From positions 87,243,025 to 87,307,024 of the forward strand of contig NC_080571.1 in assembly GCF_030247185.1 (NCBI RefSeq): 64,000 nt of DNA, in the 5' to 3' direction. Below, piece after piece: positions 22,496 to 34,409 of this stretch. Below the pieces are notes generated by a model. That model worked only from the letters and a program-made list of their open reading frames with translations, searched no databases and had not been told where the DNA came from. The stretch is from Malaya genurostris. Taxonomy: Eukaryota; Arthropoda; Insecta; Diptera; Culicidae. Within the stretch, counting starts at the first letter, position 1, and each line of letters starts with the position of its first letter. Position numbers and translations under genes: made by a program.

Positions 22496-25400
22496 TTATG
22501 GCGCCTTAGGCTTCTGGTACTGCTGGTGTTGTTGCAAAGAGCCTATCGTTGCAGTTGATGACAGCACAGTGGGTGCAACCGAACCAAGATGTTGTTGCGG
22601 TACAATATTTACTTTTCGAACGGTTATGTTCCGATTGAGAATGGCTGGTTTCCTGCTGGTCAGCTGAGACAATGAGTTCGTCTTGATCAAGATGGTGTTT
22701 GTACCTGGAATTCCCGGCGCGAGATGCGGCGAATTGGTAGTGGTAGTAGTACCCTGGAGCGTTACTGTTGCCGGTGAAGCAGTTAACGAGGAAACAGTCG
22801 CACTTGTACCGATGGGACGAATTTGCGTTTCTCCGACACGAACAAAATTTTTCACGGTTGTCGTTTTGCTGGGATCTACATTGATAATTATCGGCTGAAA
22901 CTTGGGCTGCTGATGCAGTCCGGAACTGGATGGCACAGCAGGCGATTTTACTACGGTGTTATTCAAAATTTCAACTTTTCCACCGGATATCATTTGAGAT
23001 ATATTCTTCGAAGCCGTAGTAGACATTGTCGGTGAGACTGTCTTGTTCAGAGGGTTCGACAGTACCACTTTAGCATATTTGACTCCGGTTGGTGTTGAGT
23101 TCGCCGGTTTGGCGGCAGCGACCGTAGAAAGAATGTTAGCTGGTACTTGTTTGATGTTACTTTTATTGATGACCACAACCTTATTGGGTTTTATCGACGG
23201 TTGAAGGGTAATGATTCGATTCATTTGATCAGTTTTAAACGTTTGTGCTGAAGTAATTGCTGGTGAAATCGTTACAATATTTGTCGAAGTTCTAGGCATC
23301 TCGATGGACTTTTGCGGTGATCCATCCTGAATGTTTCCTTCGTTATCGGCAAATACAATGGGTATATCAAAAATATTGGTGTTCGATAGATCGGGCGTGG
23401 GAGGAGACTTGGTAGTCTTGAAGAAAGAACTCGAAGCAGGTGTAGGAGTTTTGGTAATCCCCGCGGTACTACGCACAATAGTAAATTTGGTTGGACTGAA
23501 AGATTGCTGTTGTTGAGGTGATGCCTGCGAAACAGGTGTAATTGCTAGCGGGCTCGGGACAGTTACAGCTGGTTTAGAAGTAACAGACACAACCGGTTTC
23601 GGTGACGATTTTAGAGTAAAGAATTTCTGTGTGGATCCTGACGGTTTCAATTGGATAAATTGGTTGGCAGGAATTACTTTTATGTTGGAAGTTGTTGCGG
23701 GAGATGTAGAATTTTGTGGCGTTGACCCTTCTCGTTTAATTATAGGTAGTACTATTGGAGAACTAGCTAAACCTGACACCAACTGCGGTGTCGAAGTGCT
23801 ACGAATCTCCAGATTGTTACCACCAGCCGAAGAAATTTGATAGTTGGTTAGTAAAGATGCCGTCCTCTTAGCATTTAGCTCCGTAGCCTGCAAAAGAAAA
23901 TTAGTTTTTCAATTGTGTACATGGAAGAAGTTATCCTTATATTACCTTATCGGTGTCGGGAAGAATACTTTGAACTGCCGCATCAATGGCCTGCTGGTTT
24001 TGCTGCAACAGTAATTTTTCCGCTCGTGTTTGTTTCGTTGGTTTGGTTATTTTTTTAATTTGTTGCTTGTTGGCTTTGGCTGCTTTTGATGTGTCAGGCT
24101 GTTCTTCCGATTGGCTCAACTTGCGCTTACGATGAATCGATGGTATTCCGCTACCGGAAACATTTTGAGTGAGCGCCTGTGCAGCAACAGCAGGTCCTCC
24201 AGTGGCTGCCAAATTGGTGCTATTGTTAGACAAAAGCAAGTTGGTTTTTTGTCCATTTGGATCTTTGATTGTTTGCTTAGGACGCGGTGGATCCAACAAG
24301 CAATTGGTCGCAAACTCGGCCACTTCGTCCATAACCATGTTGTCCACCATCGATTGCGTTACACCTTCAATTTTGCGTTTTGATTTGCACACTCGCAAGC
24401 AATCATCGGCTGATCCAACAACGACGAGAGATGTCTGTGCGATCATTTTTTCTCGCAGAAACTCAATCTCTTCTTGGCTGAAAATATCATTAAAAAAACA
24501 ATAGTTTGTTTGTGACGCTACTAAAACATATGCCTACCTGGTTCTAGCCGAGACCTGCCCAATCACAAACAGCACCGGCGCTGTAATATCCGTGATGTGA
24601 TCGTCTGGAGAACCTCTGGGACCATTAACTGTATTATATGCAAATCCCAAACAAACAATGCAACTAACCGTCTCTACAAGACCGATTTGAATTGACAATG
24701 CCGCTCCAGCATTAAAACCAACCAAAATGATCGGTCGGTTCGGTGCTTCCTGGCGGACATCTTGGATTTTATTCCGCGTTACTGCAACCATTTGATCGGC
24801 CACATTCTGGACGCTGTGCTTTGCCATTACGGCCCCCTGTGGTGGCATTGTGATTGGGATGACCGACGCCATGGTAGCAAACAACGAGTACCACTTTTGT
24901 AAGCGTGTACTCGGTGTCGTCATGTTGGGCCCCGAAGGAACAACAACTATAAACGGTTGACCGGGAAGTTTCCTGTTTTTGTGAGCCACTATTGGTTCCC
25001 ATGGCTTTTTCAGAACCGGTCCCAGTAGCTCCTGATTGATGTTCAATGGTCTCCCGAAGATCATTTTATCCACCAAATTAGGTAGTTTGGATTTTAGTGT
25101 TTGCAGAATGTCGACATAAGAAGATAGATAACTCGGCGGTAGACTCTCCATCAACAGTCCGTGAAGCCACTGGGTAAGACGTGGATCCCAAGAAACACTA
25201 GCCAAAGCCTGGCGTAGGCGACCGACAGATTTGTCAATGACCATTCGACGATGCACCGGTTCGTGCTGTTTATCTGCAATCGTCAATCTTGCCAATCGAT
25301 CCATATCCAACAGTTTAGTGACTTTACTAAACAGGCGTATTTGCTGAACAGACCAACCAATCCTAAAAGAAATGCAATGGAAATTCGCAACAGATCTAGC

Positions 25401-25691
25401 TAAAACCGTAAATACTGACTTGTTGATTTTATCCTCCCAGTCAACATCTTCCGAATTCAGATTTCGAACCAATTTGGTGATATTCTCGCTTTCCAGCATT
25501 GCGGCTTTCGCGTTCTCTTCATTGTATGATGGAATCGGTGGATTATACGATTCCTCAAGGTCAATTCGTTCATCATGTGAGTGTGTGTGGCACGAGGGAC
25601 ACTGTGGTGGTCTATGCACCATCAGCGTCCGCGTCGTGGCCGTCTGGCTACTTTCCATTGGGCGAACGTCCCGTGAATAACTGTGTTCCAT
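22496..25691 (-). CDS. KANSL3: KAT8 regulatory NSL complex subunit 3 (NSL3/Rcd1)
   Basis: Subunit of the NSL histone H4 acetyltransferase complex (with MOF), acting at promoters in the nucleus. Three exons: 24538-25691, 23946-24477 and 22496-23887. These join to 3078 nt, 1025 aa, in frame throughout. Residues ~240-390 form an alpha/beta-hydrolase-like fold: PFIVVVPSGPN, then VGFNAGAA where the usual GxSxG nucleophile serine is Asn, and VLFVIGQ. This is consistent with a non-enzymatic scaffold. The block SLVVVGSADDCLRVCKSKRKIEGVTQSMVD, split here by description at about 410-440, is diagnostic of the family. The C-terminal ~450 residues are low-complexity, rich in Ser, Thr, Pro and Gln. No damage seen. 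Confidence 0.93.
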
Positions 25692-26814
25692 TGTTTACTG
25701 TAGCAAAACAATATTTAGATATGCAAAATTGAAGTAATAAAATGAGGTTAGGATTGCACTTTTTCGAATGGAAAAATCACCTAAATCCAACTTGAATAAA
25801 TTATGAACAAACCTTATCGATTCCAATAGTTTGTCGCTTTTATTTCCCTCTCCTAGAAGAGGGAAACTATTGATTGCCGCAGATGCACTTGCGTGGAATA
25901 GGTAATAACATTTGCATAGTAACAGTAATCAATACTTGAGAAAAAAAAAGCGAACTAGTGAAAATTTAAGATGTGAAAATATGGTTTCGTGCTGCGTTCA
26001 CTGCGTCTCGTTCTGAAATAATTAAGCGATCAGTCACAATGGTGATGAAACCCTGTGAAAAACGTATTACAAACAAGCGTCATTTTCTGTCATTTTTAAA
26101 ACATGTTTTGCGTCTTTCCCATCTTCAACATTCACGCTTAAAAATAGTTACTCAAAAATGAGTAATATCTCACTCATCTACACGGAAAATAAAAACTAAC
26201 CTGAGATTAGGTCAACACAACTCAACTGCCCGCCTAGCGTTTTGGCTGCCTGGGCAGCCATGGCCACCAGATGGCTACCAAAATTGATTCAGTGACGATT
26301 GTCAAATCCAATTTGACAGAACAAAGTCGCCTGTATCTAAGTTAGCCGAGCGTTTTCATCTGCGCACCCTCGCTGATGCGGATGTAGTGTAAATATAACT
26401 CATCTTTAAGTATTTTTTGCACGTACCTAGAGCCACCCCAAGTAACCTTTTTAATCATAATAAATACTTGTAGCTGTCTTCAATCATAAATCAAATAAAC
26501 ATAGATTTCCCAGTGTAATAGTAATGTAGTTGAGCAACCCGTGACACCAAAAGCGCCGTCTGGTGAAGAATGGGTGCGTAAATGCTCCTAAAATGCATGG
26601 AAAAAGTTGCCTGCGCATTTAACACAACCACAGTAGCTAATGGAAAAAAGTACACCCGTTTCTCACTAGAGGTGCTGTTATTGTCACCGTACAATGGGAA
26701 ATCTATGCTTATTTGATTTATGCTTCAATGCTTTATAATAAATCTTGCATTAAAACTAATTACTACTAAAAACTAACTACTGAAAACCTCTACAAGAGCA
26801 TGTTCCTGTCAAGT
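25692..26814. other. KANSL3 upstream region, no further gene seen
   Basis: Contains the KANSL3 promoter by position. A short GC-rich imperfect palindrome (GCTGCCTGGGCAGC) lies near 26247. A 67-codon minus frame at 26491-26694 has no recognisable motif. Confidence 0.4.
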
Positions 26815-26822
26815 GTACCATT

Positions 26823-27478
26823 CAGAGATGCCAGATATTTTCATAGGAAATCTGTATTGCTTTGTATAAAAAATCTGTATTTGTCTGTATTCACTAATGA
26901 AAGGAAATTTCGGAAATAAAATGATGTTTAAAGATGTTATTCCATTAGATTATTGTTATAGAATTGCAGATGCAAGGAGCATTCCTTTATATCGTAAGTC
27001 CTTGCGCACTGACAAGAACATTCAACGACGAAATTTTATTGTTTTTGTTATCAACCACAATTGAATTGTAAATCCATATACTTTTTTCGTTTGAAAATGA
27101 TGACTTGGAATTCAAACATGGAATTGAAACGCTCAATACGCAACGTCAAGTCAGGTCATACAACTTTTCAGTCTGACAATAAAGTTTCATGACGCCATGA
27201 CTTCCTTGAACATCAGTTCAAATTGGTTTCAAATTATGATATAAATGTATTTCAGCGTTCATCATTAAACAGCTGCACGATAAAATTTTCATTTTAATAT
27301 TGGCAATCAAACACGCTCAGACGGAAAAGTTTCATTATTTCTTTCTTACTTTTTATAAATCTGTATAAATCTGTATTTAATTTGAGAAATCTGTATAAAA
27401 TCTGTACTCTGTATTAAATCTGTATGCGCATGTAAAAATCTGTATAATACAGATAAATCTGTATAAATGGCATCTCTG
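26823..27478. mobile_element. hAT-type MITE, CAGRGATGCCAG family (long variant)
   Basis: 656 bp, ends CAGAGATGCCAGA / TGGCATCTCTG, exact 8-bp duplication GTACCATT (26815-26822, 27479-27486). The subterminal zones are crowded with AAATCTGTAT, the counterpart of AAATCTGTGA in the 949 and 51176 copies. No transposase. Confidence 0.9.
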
Positions 27479-27486
27479 GTACCATT

Positions 27487-29065
27487 CTTCACCTGTGTTA
27501 AAACTCTAAATTCAAGAAAATTTTGAAACCAGCTTTACGATCAACATTAAATTTTTTCGGATGGAATTAATTCCGCTATGAAAAAACTGTCATTTTGATG
27601 ATGTTTTATTGACTATGTAAGTAAGACTATATTAGATTTAAATTACGAGTTTGAGGCTTTTTACGTAAAAACTTCATGCGCTTCCATTTTTATCGTGAAT
27701 ATTTGGATAAAAATAAGTGTTATAACTAATCGCCTTGAAATAAATGCGGTTTTTGCGAAAATCTCCATGATTTAAATTATTTTCTGTGATTCATCGTCAT
27801 TTTTGTATAAAACTATTTCGTGGCGTTAAAACTTGTGCATACGTTTTGAAAATAAATCATGAAGGTCCATCATATTTCCTCCTTTTTGAATTTCGAAGCT
27901 TATTTGATGTCAATAAATGCTACATTATAGGACACTATAATTCCAGCCATGCCATTTTTTTAACGCAAATTACACTTAACCTGTTTCATAAATATTCAAT
28001 TTTACATTTGCAACCATTTTACGTAATTTTTCAAATAATTAGAACGTGAAGTTTTATTTGAGTGCGCTTATTTACCAAAGACATCATACTAAAATGATAT
28101 CAAGCTCTTACATTCCCAGAACAAACCATTGGCAATTAATTGTTATTAATTTTTACGGTGACAGTGACAGAGGTTAACTGTGATCGAAGGTGGCGGACCG
28201 TTTGAATCGTATTTAAACCTAACCATTTTAGTACACGGTAAATTTAATTGCATCTACCCAGATGTAATGCTAGTACCTAGAAAGTTTATATAAAAATAAT
28301 CTTTAATTTTATGAAATTCACTGGTTAAAAGAGCAAATCAACATATTGTTAATCTTATTTATTTACAACGGGTTAAAACCTATCCTAATAATTTACCTAG
28401 GTTCTGAATTAGTGCTCTTTTATTTAATCCTTAACAAAAGTGCATATTCTCAAATTGAATGGCTTGGAATTCCCGTAAAAAAATAAACCATTGATTGTAC
28501 AGCATAAACAATTGATTAACAATTAGATATATGGGTTACAATACATTTTATTGTATCTCGACAAGATTTTTTTCATTTCCAACGATTCAATATATTGTTT
28601 CTACGATTCTACAATTGAATTTATTGTACACGTGCTGTTTCAAACAATATGCAAACTGTACATTTTATTGTTTTCCAAGAAAACATGTATGAGAAAACTT
28701 TATGATTTGAATTGTTACGATACTTAACAACCTATACATTCTATTGTAAAAAGCATTTTCACAATTATTTGAATAGTGTATAACAATACATCAAAATATT
28801 TTTCAATGGTCAAAGCATAGTTGTGGCAGGTTTTGTAGCAGCAAATCGTTTTTTTTACAATATTTTTTATTCGGGTTGACATGGTCTGATCAAACTAAAA
28901 AATTAGGTTTAACGCATGAAATAAACTCACTTTGAAGGATCACATTGAAGAAATCCAGGCAAAGTGTAATGAATATATTAAATGTTTATATCCTCTCATA
29001 AACAGAAATTCTAAGCTCTGTCTAAAAAACAAACTGTTAATTTATAAACAGATTTTCAGACCAGA
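27487..29065. other. AT-rich intergenic region with dispersed repeat
   Basis: No gene recognised. Segment 28735-28875 recurs at about 30478-30615 (shared CAATACATYAAAATATTTTTCAATGGTC). Between 28480 and 28700 are several copies of an ATTTTATTGT-like motif, possibly subterminal repeats of an old element. Confidence 0.5.
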
Positions 29066-29915
29066 CGACACACAATACATCTGCTCGCAGTGGCGATTGA
29101 ATCCAAACTGATCCAATTTTTGTTAAGAGGTGTCTTTTTACGTGATTTCGTTTGTAGCTTTTTCACTAATGGGCGGTCCTAACGGCTATAATAATAGCAG
29201 CATATAGAATTTTTAAGTCGATTATTTCATTTTGGATTTGCATTTCATTGAAAGAAACTATCAGGATGCTGTACGGGATTCATTCCTGCCTTTCAGAAGA
29301 ACCAAATTGTGGAACTCACTACGATATTAAGAACTTTTGGAACATTTTACTCGAACGATTTGTTGTACAGCAGCAGATATTTTGTTCTCTTCCCCAGAAG
29401 GCGTTCTGATTGGCTGCTGTTGACATGGGTCAAATGAGATAGGTTTTTTAATAGTGTACTATTGAAATCCTTCAATGCTGTTGCTATACACGTTTAAGTT
29501 GAAAAATTTCGATTCAATTGGTAGTTAGATTATATAAATCCTTCTACAGAACACTGATCTATGAGCTTTCAAAATACGAGAAAGGCAAACGCGCCTTGTG
29601 AATTATCCTCGTTGATACTCGTTTATACCAAACATTTCAGAAAAGTTTAATTTTGAATTATTTGAGGTTATGTCACACAACTGTAAATTTTATCATAAAA
29701 TTGTGATCATATTTCCGATGGCATGTAGCAAAAATTATGTTGATTCTTTAGATACAACAAGAGATATTTACGATCAAAAACTTATCACTCTTTCAGAGGA
29801 TAAATTTGGAAAAGGCGCTCCATAGCAAAGTAAGTCGTATTCACGACCAAATCGAATTTCTCAAGAAGGGAAGAAGAAACTCGGCGCAACGAATGGTTTT
29901 GATTGTTGAGTACAT
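29066..29915. repeat. Dispersed ~0.8-kb repeat, copy 1
   Basis: Closely matches 47574-48583 (starting CGACACACAATACATCTGC, including TGTTGTACAGCAGCAGATAT and CTGATTGGCTG). It has no coding potential. It lacks the SINE found in copy 2, so it gives an empty site at about 29708-29722. Confidence 0.75.
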
Positions 29916-30989
29916 TTTTACACCGCGATTTTAACTCACACATTGCTTAAAATAAACTGTCAAAGTTAGCATTCGATCAGTGGCGCGACATGTGTCGACA
30001 AGTCAAGCCCGTTTTCGAGCGAGTTGCGCTGCGGTACGCTCTGCTCTGAGAGTATTAATCTTTCCACTCTGAAACTTTGCCAAGATTGAGTTAAACCCCT
30101 AAGGCTTCTTTTTTCAACTAAAAAAGAAAAAAATCAGACCCAAATTTGTAATTTTTTTATTTGTTTATTAATTTTTAACTTTTTTCATGAAATTAACTTT
30201 AAACTTCTTTATGAAATCGCTTATTTGAAAGCTAAGGAAAAGGCGCATATTTCATGTCTTGGACGAATTTTTGTATCTTTATTAGATTTTACAGTGTAGG
30301 GTGTTAAAAAAAGGTTCTTTTTTGTAAACGCGAAACTTTAAAAATCATATCTCGAAAATTCCACGTGCCATATCGAAATAAAAAAATACGTGTCGAATAT
30401 TTTCGAGTTTTTTACCGACAAAAAATAGTTAGATGAAAACAAAATGACTGGCTGATTTTGCGTGGGGTGCCCCCTATACGTTCTATTGTGAAAAACATGG
30501 TCACAATCAATTGAATAGTGCATAACAATACATTAAAATATTTTTCAATGGTCAAGAAAAAATTGTGGAAGGTTTTGTAACAGCAAATCGTATTGTTTTT
30601 CTACGATAGTTTTTATTCGGGAAGCGGCTGCAAGAAAATGTACCACCGAAATAGACCATTCATTCCAGCCCAGTGGCAACAATAAGGCTCTCTAGCCAGT
30701 GCTATCGTAACCAACATCTCGGTCCATCGGGGCCTTCAAAGCTAGCAAGTCAGTGAGAGCAAAGTAAACAAATACAACACTTCATCGATTGTGAAAGTCA
30801 GTATTGCAATTTGGCACCGCACGTTTCATAACGATATCACATTCATAATCAAACATCTAAAAATCAACTTTGTTTCAACAAATCACAGATATTTAGCATC
30901 AACAATTTTTTATTTATGTTTACATACTTCTTCGTTGTTTTCGTCTTTGCGAAAAAGATGATAATCACAAAAACATGGCGGCCTAGCAG
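29916..30989. other. Intergenic, mostly repeat debris
   Basis: Contains a second copy (about 30478-30615) of the repeat at 28735. Nothing coding is recognised. Confidence 0.4.
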
Positions 30990-31160
30990 AGACTTAATTC
31001 ATTCTTTTAGTTTTAAAGTGAAGTTTTTAAGTGTCGTCCCCCTCGGTTTGAACCTAATCGATTGAAGTTTACTCATCGATTATCTGGGTTATTAATCGAT
31101 TACTCGATTAATCGATAGATACTACGCCATCCCTAATATGTGCATGCTTGATATTTTATT
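30990..31160. repeat. Dispersed ATCGAT-rich repeat, copy 1
   Basis: Shared with 51660-51820: AGTGTCGTCCC, then several ATCGATTA repeats, then CTACGCCATCC and ATGTGCATGC. The region TGTGCATGCTTGATATT is uninterrupted here, while in copy 2 a 584-bp MITE lies after TGTGCATGC. Confidence 0.7.
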
Positions 31161-31228
31161 GTTATTAATCGAAGAAAAATATCCGTTTGAAAAGCAGACA
31201 AACATTATGATTTTTCGAACAAAAGAAG

Positions 31229-31462
31229 ATGTCCTCAAGAGGTGAGAAGCACAGATTTAAAATCGACGACAGTAGCCGTAAATTGAAAAAATCAGAATTC
31301 GATTTTATGCGTTTAATAGAACAGCAGCACCTACGTGTTGAGAAATTGCAACGTCAACGGAGAAACAAGATAACCGGCCTAGCACTGGAAGGTACCGTGC
31401 TTGGTATCTACCTGTATTCAATGCTATCAGTAAAACAAAAATGCCAACAATCTGTGATTTAG
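31229..31462 (+). pseudogene. COA3: COA3 (CCDC56) copy, truncated
   Basis: 77-codon frame resembling cytochrome c oxidase assembly factor 3, a small inner-membrane mitochondrial protein: a basic N-terminus, RVEKLQRQRRN, the membrane segment ITGLALEGTVLGIYLYSML, then SVKQ. Family members have a Gly/Ala-rich start of this segment, so the Glu in the membrane stretch is odd. The expected acidic C-terminus is missing. After SVKQ the sequence runs directly into the mtTFB1 start codon, overlapping it in another frame. With the broken mtTFB1 frame next door, a pseudogene is more likely than a working gene. Confidence 0.72.
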
Positions 31463-32407
31463 TGCGATTTAACAAGCTGAAGGCAATCAAACAACTCTCG
31501 CAAAATTTTCTAATGGACGAAAGGTTAACTAATAAAATTGTGCGTGCCATGGGAAACAGCTGATAATTACGTGTTGGAGATTGAACCTGGCCCAGGAGGC
31601 ATAACCCGATCTATCATTAGAATGTTTCCACACCAAATTGTTGAGAAGGACAGACGTTTTCTGCCAACGTTACAGCTGTTGTCAGAAGCTTCAAAGGAAC
31701 TTCTCCGGATGAATGTCGTTTGTGGAGATATATTCACTGAAGTACCGTACGGAAGGCGCATTTCTTGATTGCCCTAAAACAGGCTGCCAGGACATACGAG
31801 CACCTGTACATGTAATTGGTAATTTACCATTTGCAATTTCTACCCGTCTGTTGATAAACGGGCCTCAAAATATGAGTACAAACAGGTGCTTGGTCTTATG
31901 GGCGCAGCAGTCTAACATTGACCTTTCAAAAAGAAGTAGTGGAACGCATAGTCGCCCCAATTTTGGCTGAAAATCGGTGCCGGCTTTCGGCAAATGGATC
32001 AAATCTGGAGTCAGACAGAACTGAAATTTCTCATACCCGGAAAAGCATTTGAACCTTAACCGGACGTAGATGTAGGCGTAATCACCATCATCCCGCTGAA
32101 AAAATCTCTTGCCACCGTTCACTTTGATGTTGTGGAGAAAGTTATTCGTCATATATTTTCGATGTGACAAAAGTATTGTCGTCGGGACGTCGAAAATCTG
32201 TATCCACCTGAAAGACGTGAGGAGCTTACCGAGCTGACGTTTCGCATGGCGGATGTTGATCCCTTGGCCCGATCCTTTCGGCTATCGACGGAAGAGTGTT
32301 TGAGAATAGCTGAAGCGTACGATGAGTTGTTAAGATTCAATTCCGGTATGGAGCATTATAATTATCGAGCACCAAAACAATTTGTCGATTTACAAAATAA
32401 TTTGTAA
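31441..32407 (+). pseudogene. mtTFB1: mtTFB1 (mitochondrial rRNA dimethyladenosine transferase 1) pseudogene
   Basis: The family dimethylates two adenines of the mitochondrial small rRNA. The reading starts at ATG 31441 and shows LSQNFLMDERLTNKIV, then after a frameshift near 31558 the SAM motif LEIEPGPGGITRSIIR. A VEKD-type motif and GDIF follow, then VIGNLPFAISTRLLI in another frame, LTFQKEVVERIVAPI in a third, and C-terminal blocks including RQKYCRRDV and YNYRAPK before a TAA at 32405-32407. At least four frame changes are needed. No intron is visible. In Drosophila ccdc56 and mtTFB1 share one bicistronic transcript, so this copy probably came from such an mRNA or is a decayed duplicate. 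Confidence 0.82.
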
Positions 32408-32980
32408 CAAGTGTGCTTGTAGTAATAAAAATAGTGAAACATTTTTCGAAGTTTGAAGTAATGGGGTCATATCTCGAACATCTCTTCGCTATCTTAAAAA
32501 ATGGCCCTGACTAACCTTTTTTTAAAATGGGGTATCCAATGATCGTCACTGTAAAGCTATTCGACCCAATTCTAGCAGTACGGCAAAAAACGAATGTACA
32601 AAACAAACACGAACGATGTACAACAGCAACGTAGAATGAATTTATAGATTCGGGGTTTCCATGAGTATTGCTTATTCATTTTCACTCTTCGCTCTTCTGT
32701 GTGGTGAACAGTTCAACGTTATGAGTTATAGGAAAGTTTGCACTGAATATGAATGAATGAATTGGTAACACGAAGAATGTGTACAACATTTCATTCATGT
32801 CTTTATTTTTCTCGGAATGCGAAATGTCACTGCTGTTGAAAAATAATCAATCAGTGCACGATCCAAGTAACATAGTAATCGTTGGATACAAGAGTGCACA
32901 GTAAATGATTGTTATGAAACATAAACATTCAATACCACCACCCCTGGTAACGTAGTAACCAGGATGAAAAAAATAACAGC
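32408..32980. other. Intergenic, no gene seen
   Basis: Follows the mtTFB1 pseudogene. It holds an AATAAA near 32431 but no poly(A) tract. Nothing else is recognised. Confidence 0.4.
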
Positions 32981-32988
32981 GAGAAGTC

Positions 32989-32995
32989 TATATAA
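32989..32995 (+). promoter_or_regulatory. TATA box of the unknown membrane-protein gene
   Basis: TATATAA, about 107 bp before the ATG at 33102. This would place transcription start near 33020. Confidence 0.55.
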
Positions 32996-33101
32996 CCAGT
33001 GCACTTCGTTTTCTTGTTACAATCACTGTAGGAGAAGTGATTGAAGCGGAAGCCAATTTTGTGCGTGGAAGATTGTTCAAAACAGAACAAAAACAATAAC
33101 A

Positions 33102-33923
33102 ATGAATTCAACGGGACATCGTGCGATGAAGCATGTAAATGGTATAGGGAACGGAATCGTCATGAAGAAAAACCTTTCGACCAGGAGAATTCACAAATAC
33201 GACCACATTCAATCGATAGTCGGTCGGTATATTAAAGAGAAAGCCGAAAACGTACCTACAAATAGAATATCAAGCAATCGCGCTAATAAATCTGCTTTGA
33301 ACAAAAAGTTGGCTCTTCCGGAAAAGAAAACCTCCAGGGCAAATAAATTTAAGAATATACAATCACCTGTTGGTAACTATATTCGCAGCCCTACTCGGAG
33401 GTGTAATACTGCTAGCTTAGTAATTCAAACTGATGAAATGTTTGAAATTAATACAAATACGAGAAATACACAGCAAGCAGTTGAAGCTGCGGAAGAAGTA
33501 ATATTATCTAATAGTTTTCCGAATAATGAGGAAACCGATTCAAGTGATCAGGAAGCATTACCTAATGATGCTGAAGTGCTTCCAAACGATCAGGAAGTAT
33601 TTTTGAATAATGTACAGCAAGCTAAAGTGCTGGAAATTTCTGTACTTGGATTTCTAATCATATACTTAACCTTATTTTTATTTATTCTCTATAATAGTTT
33701 GTTCGATTTTCGCATCAACACGATTTCTAGTTTCGAGCAATTTGACTTTTCTAGGAATTACAATCAAATTTTCAAAATTTCAAAAACGTACTGTGCATTC
33801 TGGAATCTTAAAAACTTTATTAGGACATGTTCTCAAATTCTTATTTCTTCTTGTATCTGTTATGTAACACTTCTCCAAATGTGTCCACCTTGTACATTAC
33901 ATGTTCGAAAAAATCCAATCTAA
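33102..33923 (+). CDS. Unknown protein with C-terminal membrane segment, 3' end replaced by LTR sequence
   Basis: 273-codon frame that I do not recognise. The N-terminal ~110 residues are very basic and hold two similar motifs, HIQSIVGRYI (about residue 35) and NIQSPVGNYI (about residue 88). The middle (about 120-175) is acidic and Asn/Glu-rich with a small PNDAEVLPNDQEV duplication. One strong hydrophobic segment, ISVLGFLIIYLTLFLFILY, lies near residue 185-205, followed by a Phe/Asn-rich tail. Element C inserted at 33857/33858, so the last ~22 codons and the stop come from its LTR. Without the insertion the frame would run 11 codons further at 39612-39647 and stop. The promoter-like TATA box and the long frame suggest a real gene, perhaps a nuclear-envelope or ER protein, but that is speculative. 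Confidence 0.55.
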   Translation: MNSTGHRAMKHVNGIGNGIVMKKNLSTRRIHKYDHIQSIVGRYIKEKAENVPTNRISSNRANKSALNKKLALPEKKTSRANKFKNIQSPVGNYIRSPTRRCNTASLVIQTDEMFEINTNTRNTQQAVEAAEEVILSNSFPNNEETDSSDQEALPNDAEVLPNDQEVFLNNVQQAKVLEISVLGFLIIYLTLFLFILYNSLFDFRINTISSFEQFDFSRNYNQIFKISKTYCAFWNLKNFIRTCSQILISSCICYVTLLQMCPPCTLHVRKNPI

Positions 33924-34101
33924 TTGCACGTATTGTGTTTAGTGTGTATTGATCGAAAAGTCGATCAATACACAATATAAAAACATCAATAAACAGAGGC
34001 AGGTCCTCTTTCAGTGTTAAACTTTCAACAAGTGTGTTTCGCTATTGAGAACGATCCGAAATAGCCAGTAGGGAAAGTGATATAAAAGGAAATATTTTAC
34101 A
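33858..34101 (+). repeat. 5' LTR of element C
   Basis: 244 bp, TGTTATGTAACAC...TTTTACA. It holds the internal palindrome TATTGATCGAAAAGTCGATCAATA (about 33954-33977), followed by TATAAAA (33981-33987) and an AATAAA (about 33991), plausible promoter and polyadenylation signals of the element. Confidence 0.95.
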
Positions 34102-34384
34102 AGTGGCGACGAGGGATAATTTGGAACCGGCGTGGCTAAAGACACGGTGTAATACGGATTTCCGGGAGCAGTAAAACGTCTCCGGCAGAGATTTTCTGGC
34201 GTTTTTTTTTTTCTCAACAATACTACCGGCTACGACGGGGAAATTGAAAATTGTGAGTACAGTAAGCGAAAAGCACATTTTTTACGCCATTTTGAAAGCA
34301 AAATTGCTTCCAATTTTTTTTACAAAAGCGATCATTCGTTTTGTTCTAATACACTAACACAAAAGGTTTTTCGTTTTAATTGTT

Positions 34385-34409
34385 AAAAAAAAAAAAAAAA
34401 AAAAAAAAA
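34385..34409 (+). repeat. Long A homopolymer in element C leader
   Basis: About 25 consecutive A residues in the untranslated leader. A likely spot for length polymorphism or sequencing error. Confidence 0.85.

Noticed and set aside
33954..33977. Palindrome in the LTR as an independent element
   Set aside because: Present in both LTR copies and just ahead of the TATA-like box, so it is part of the LTR promoter region.
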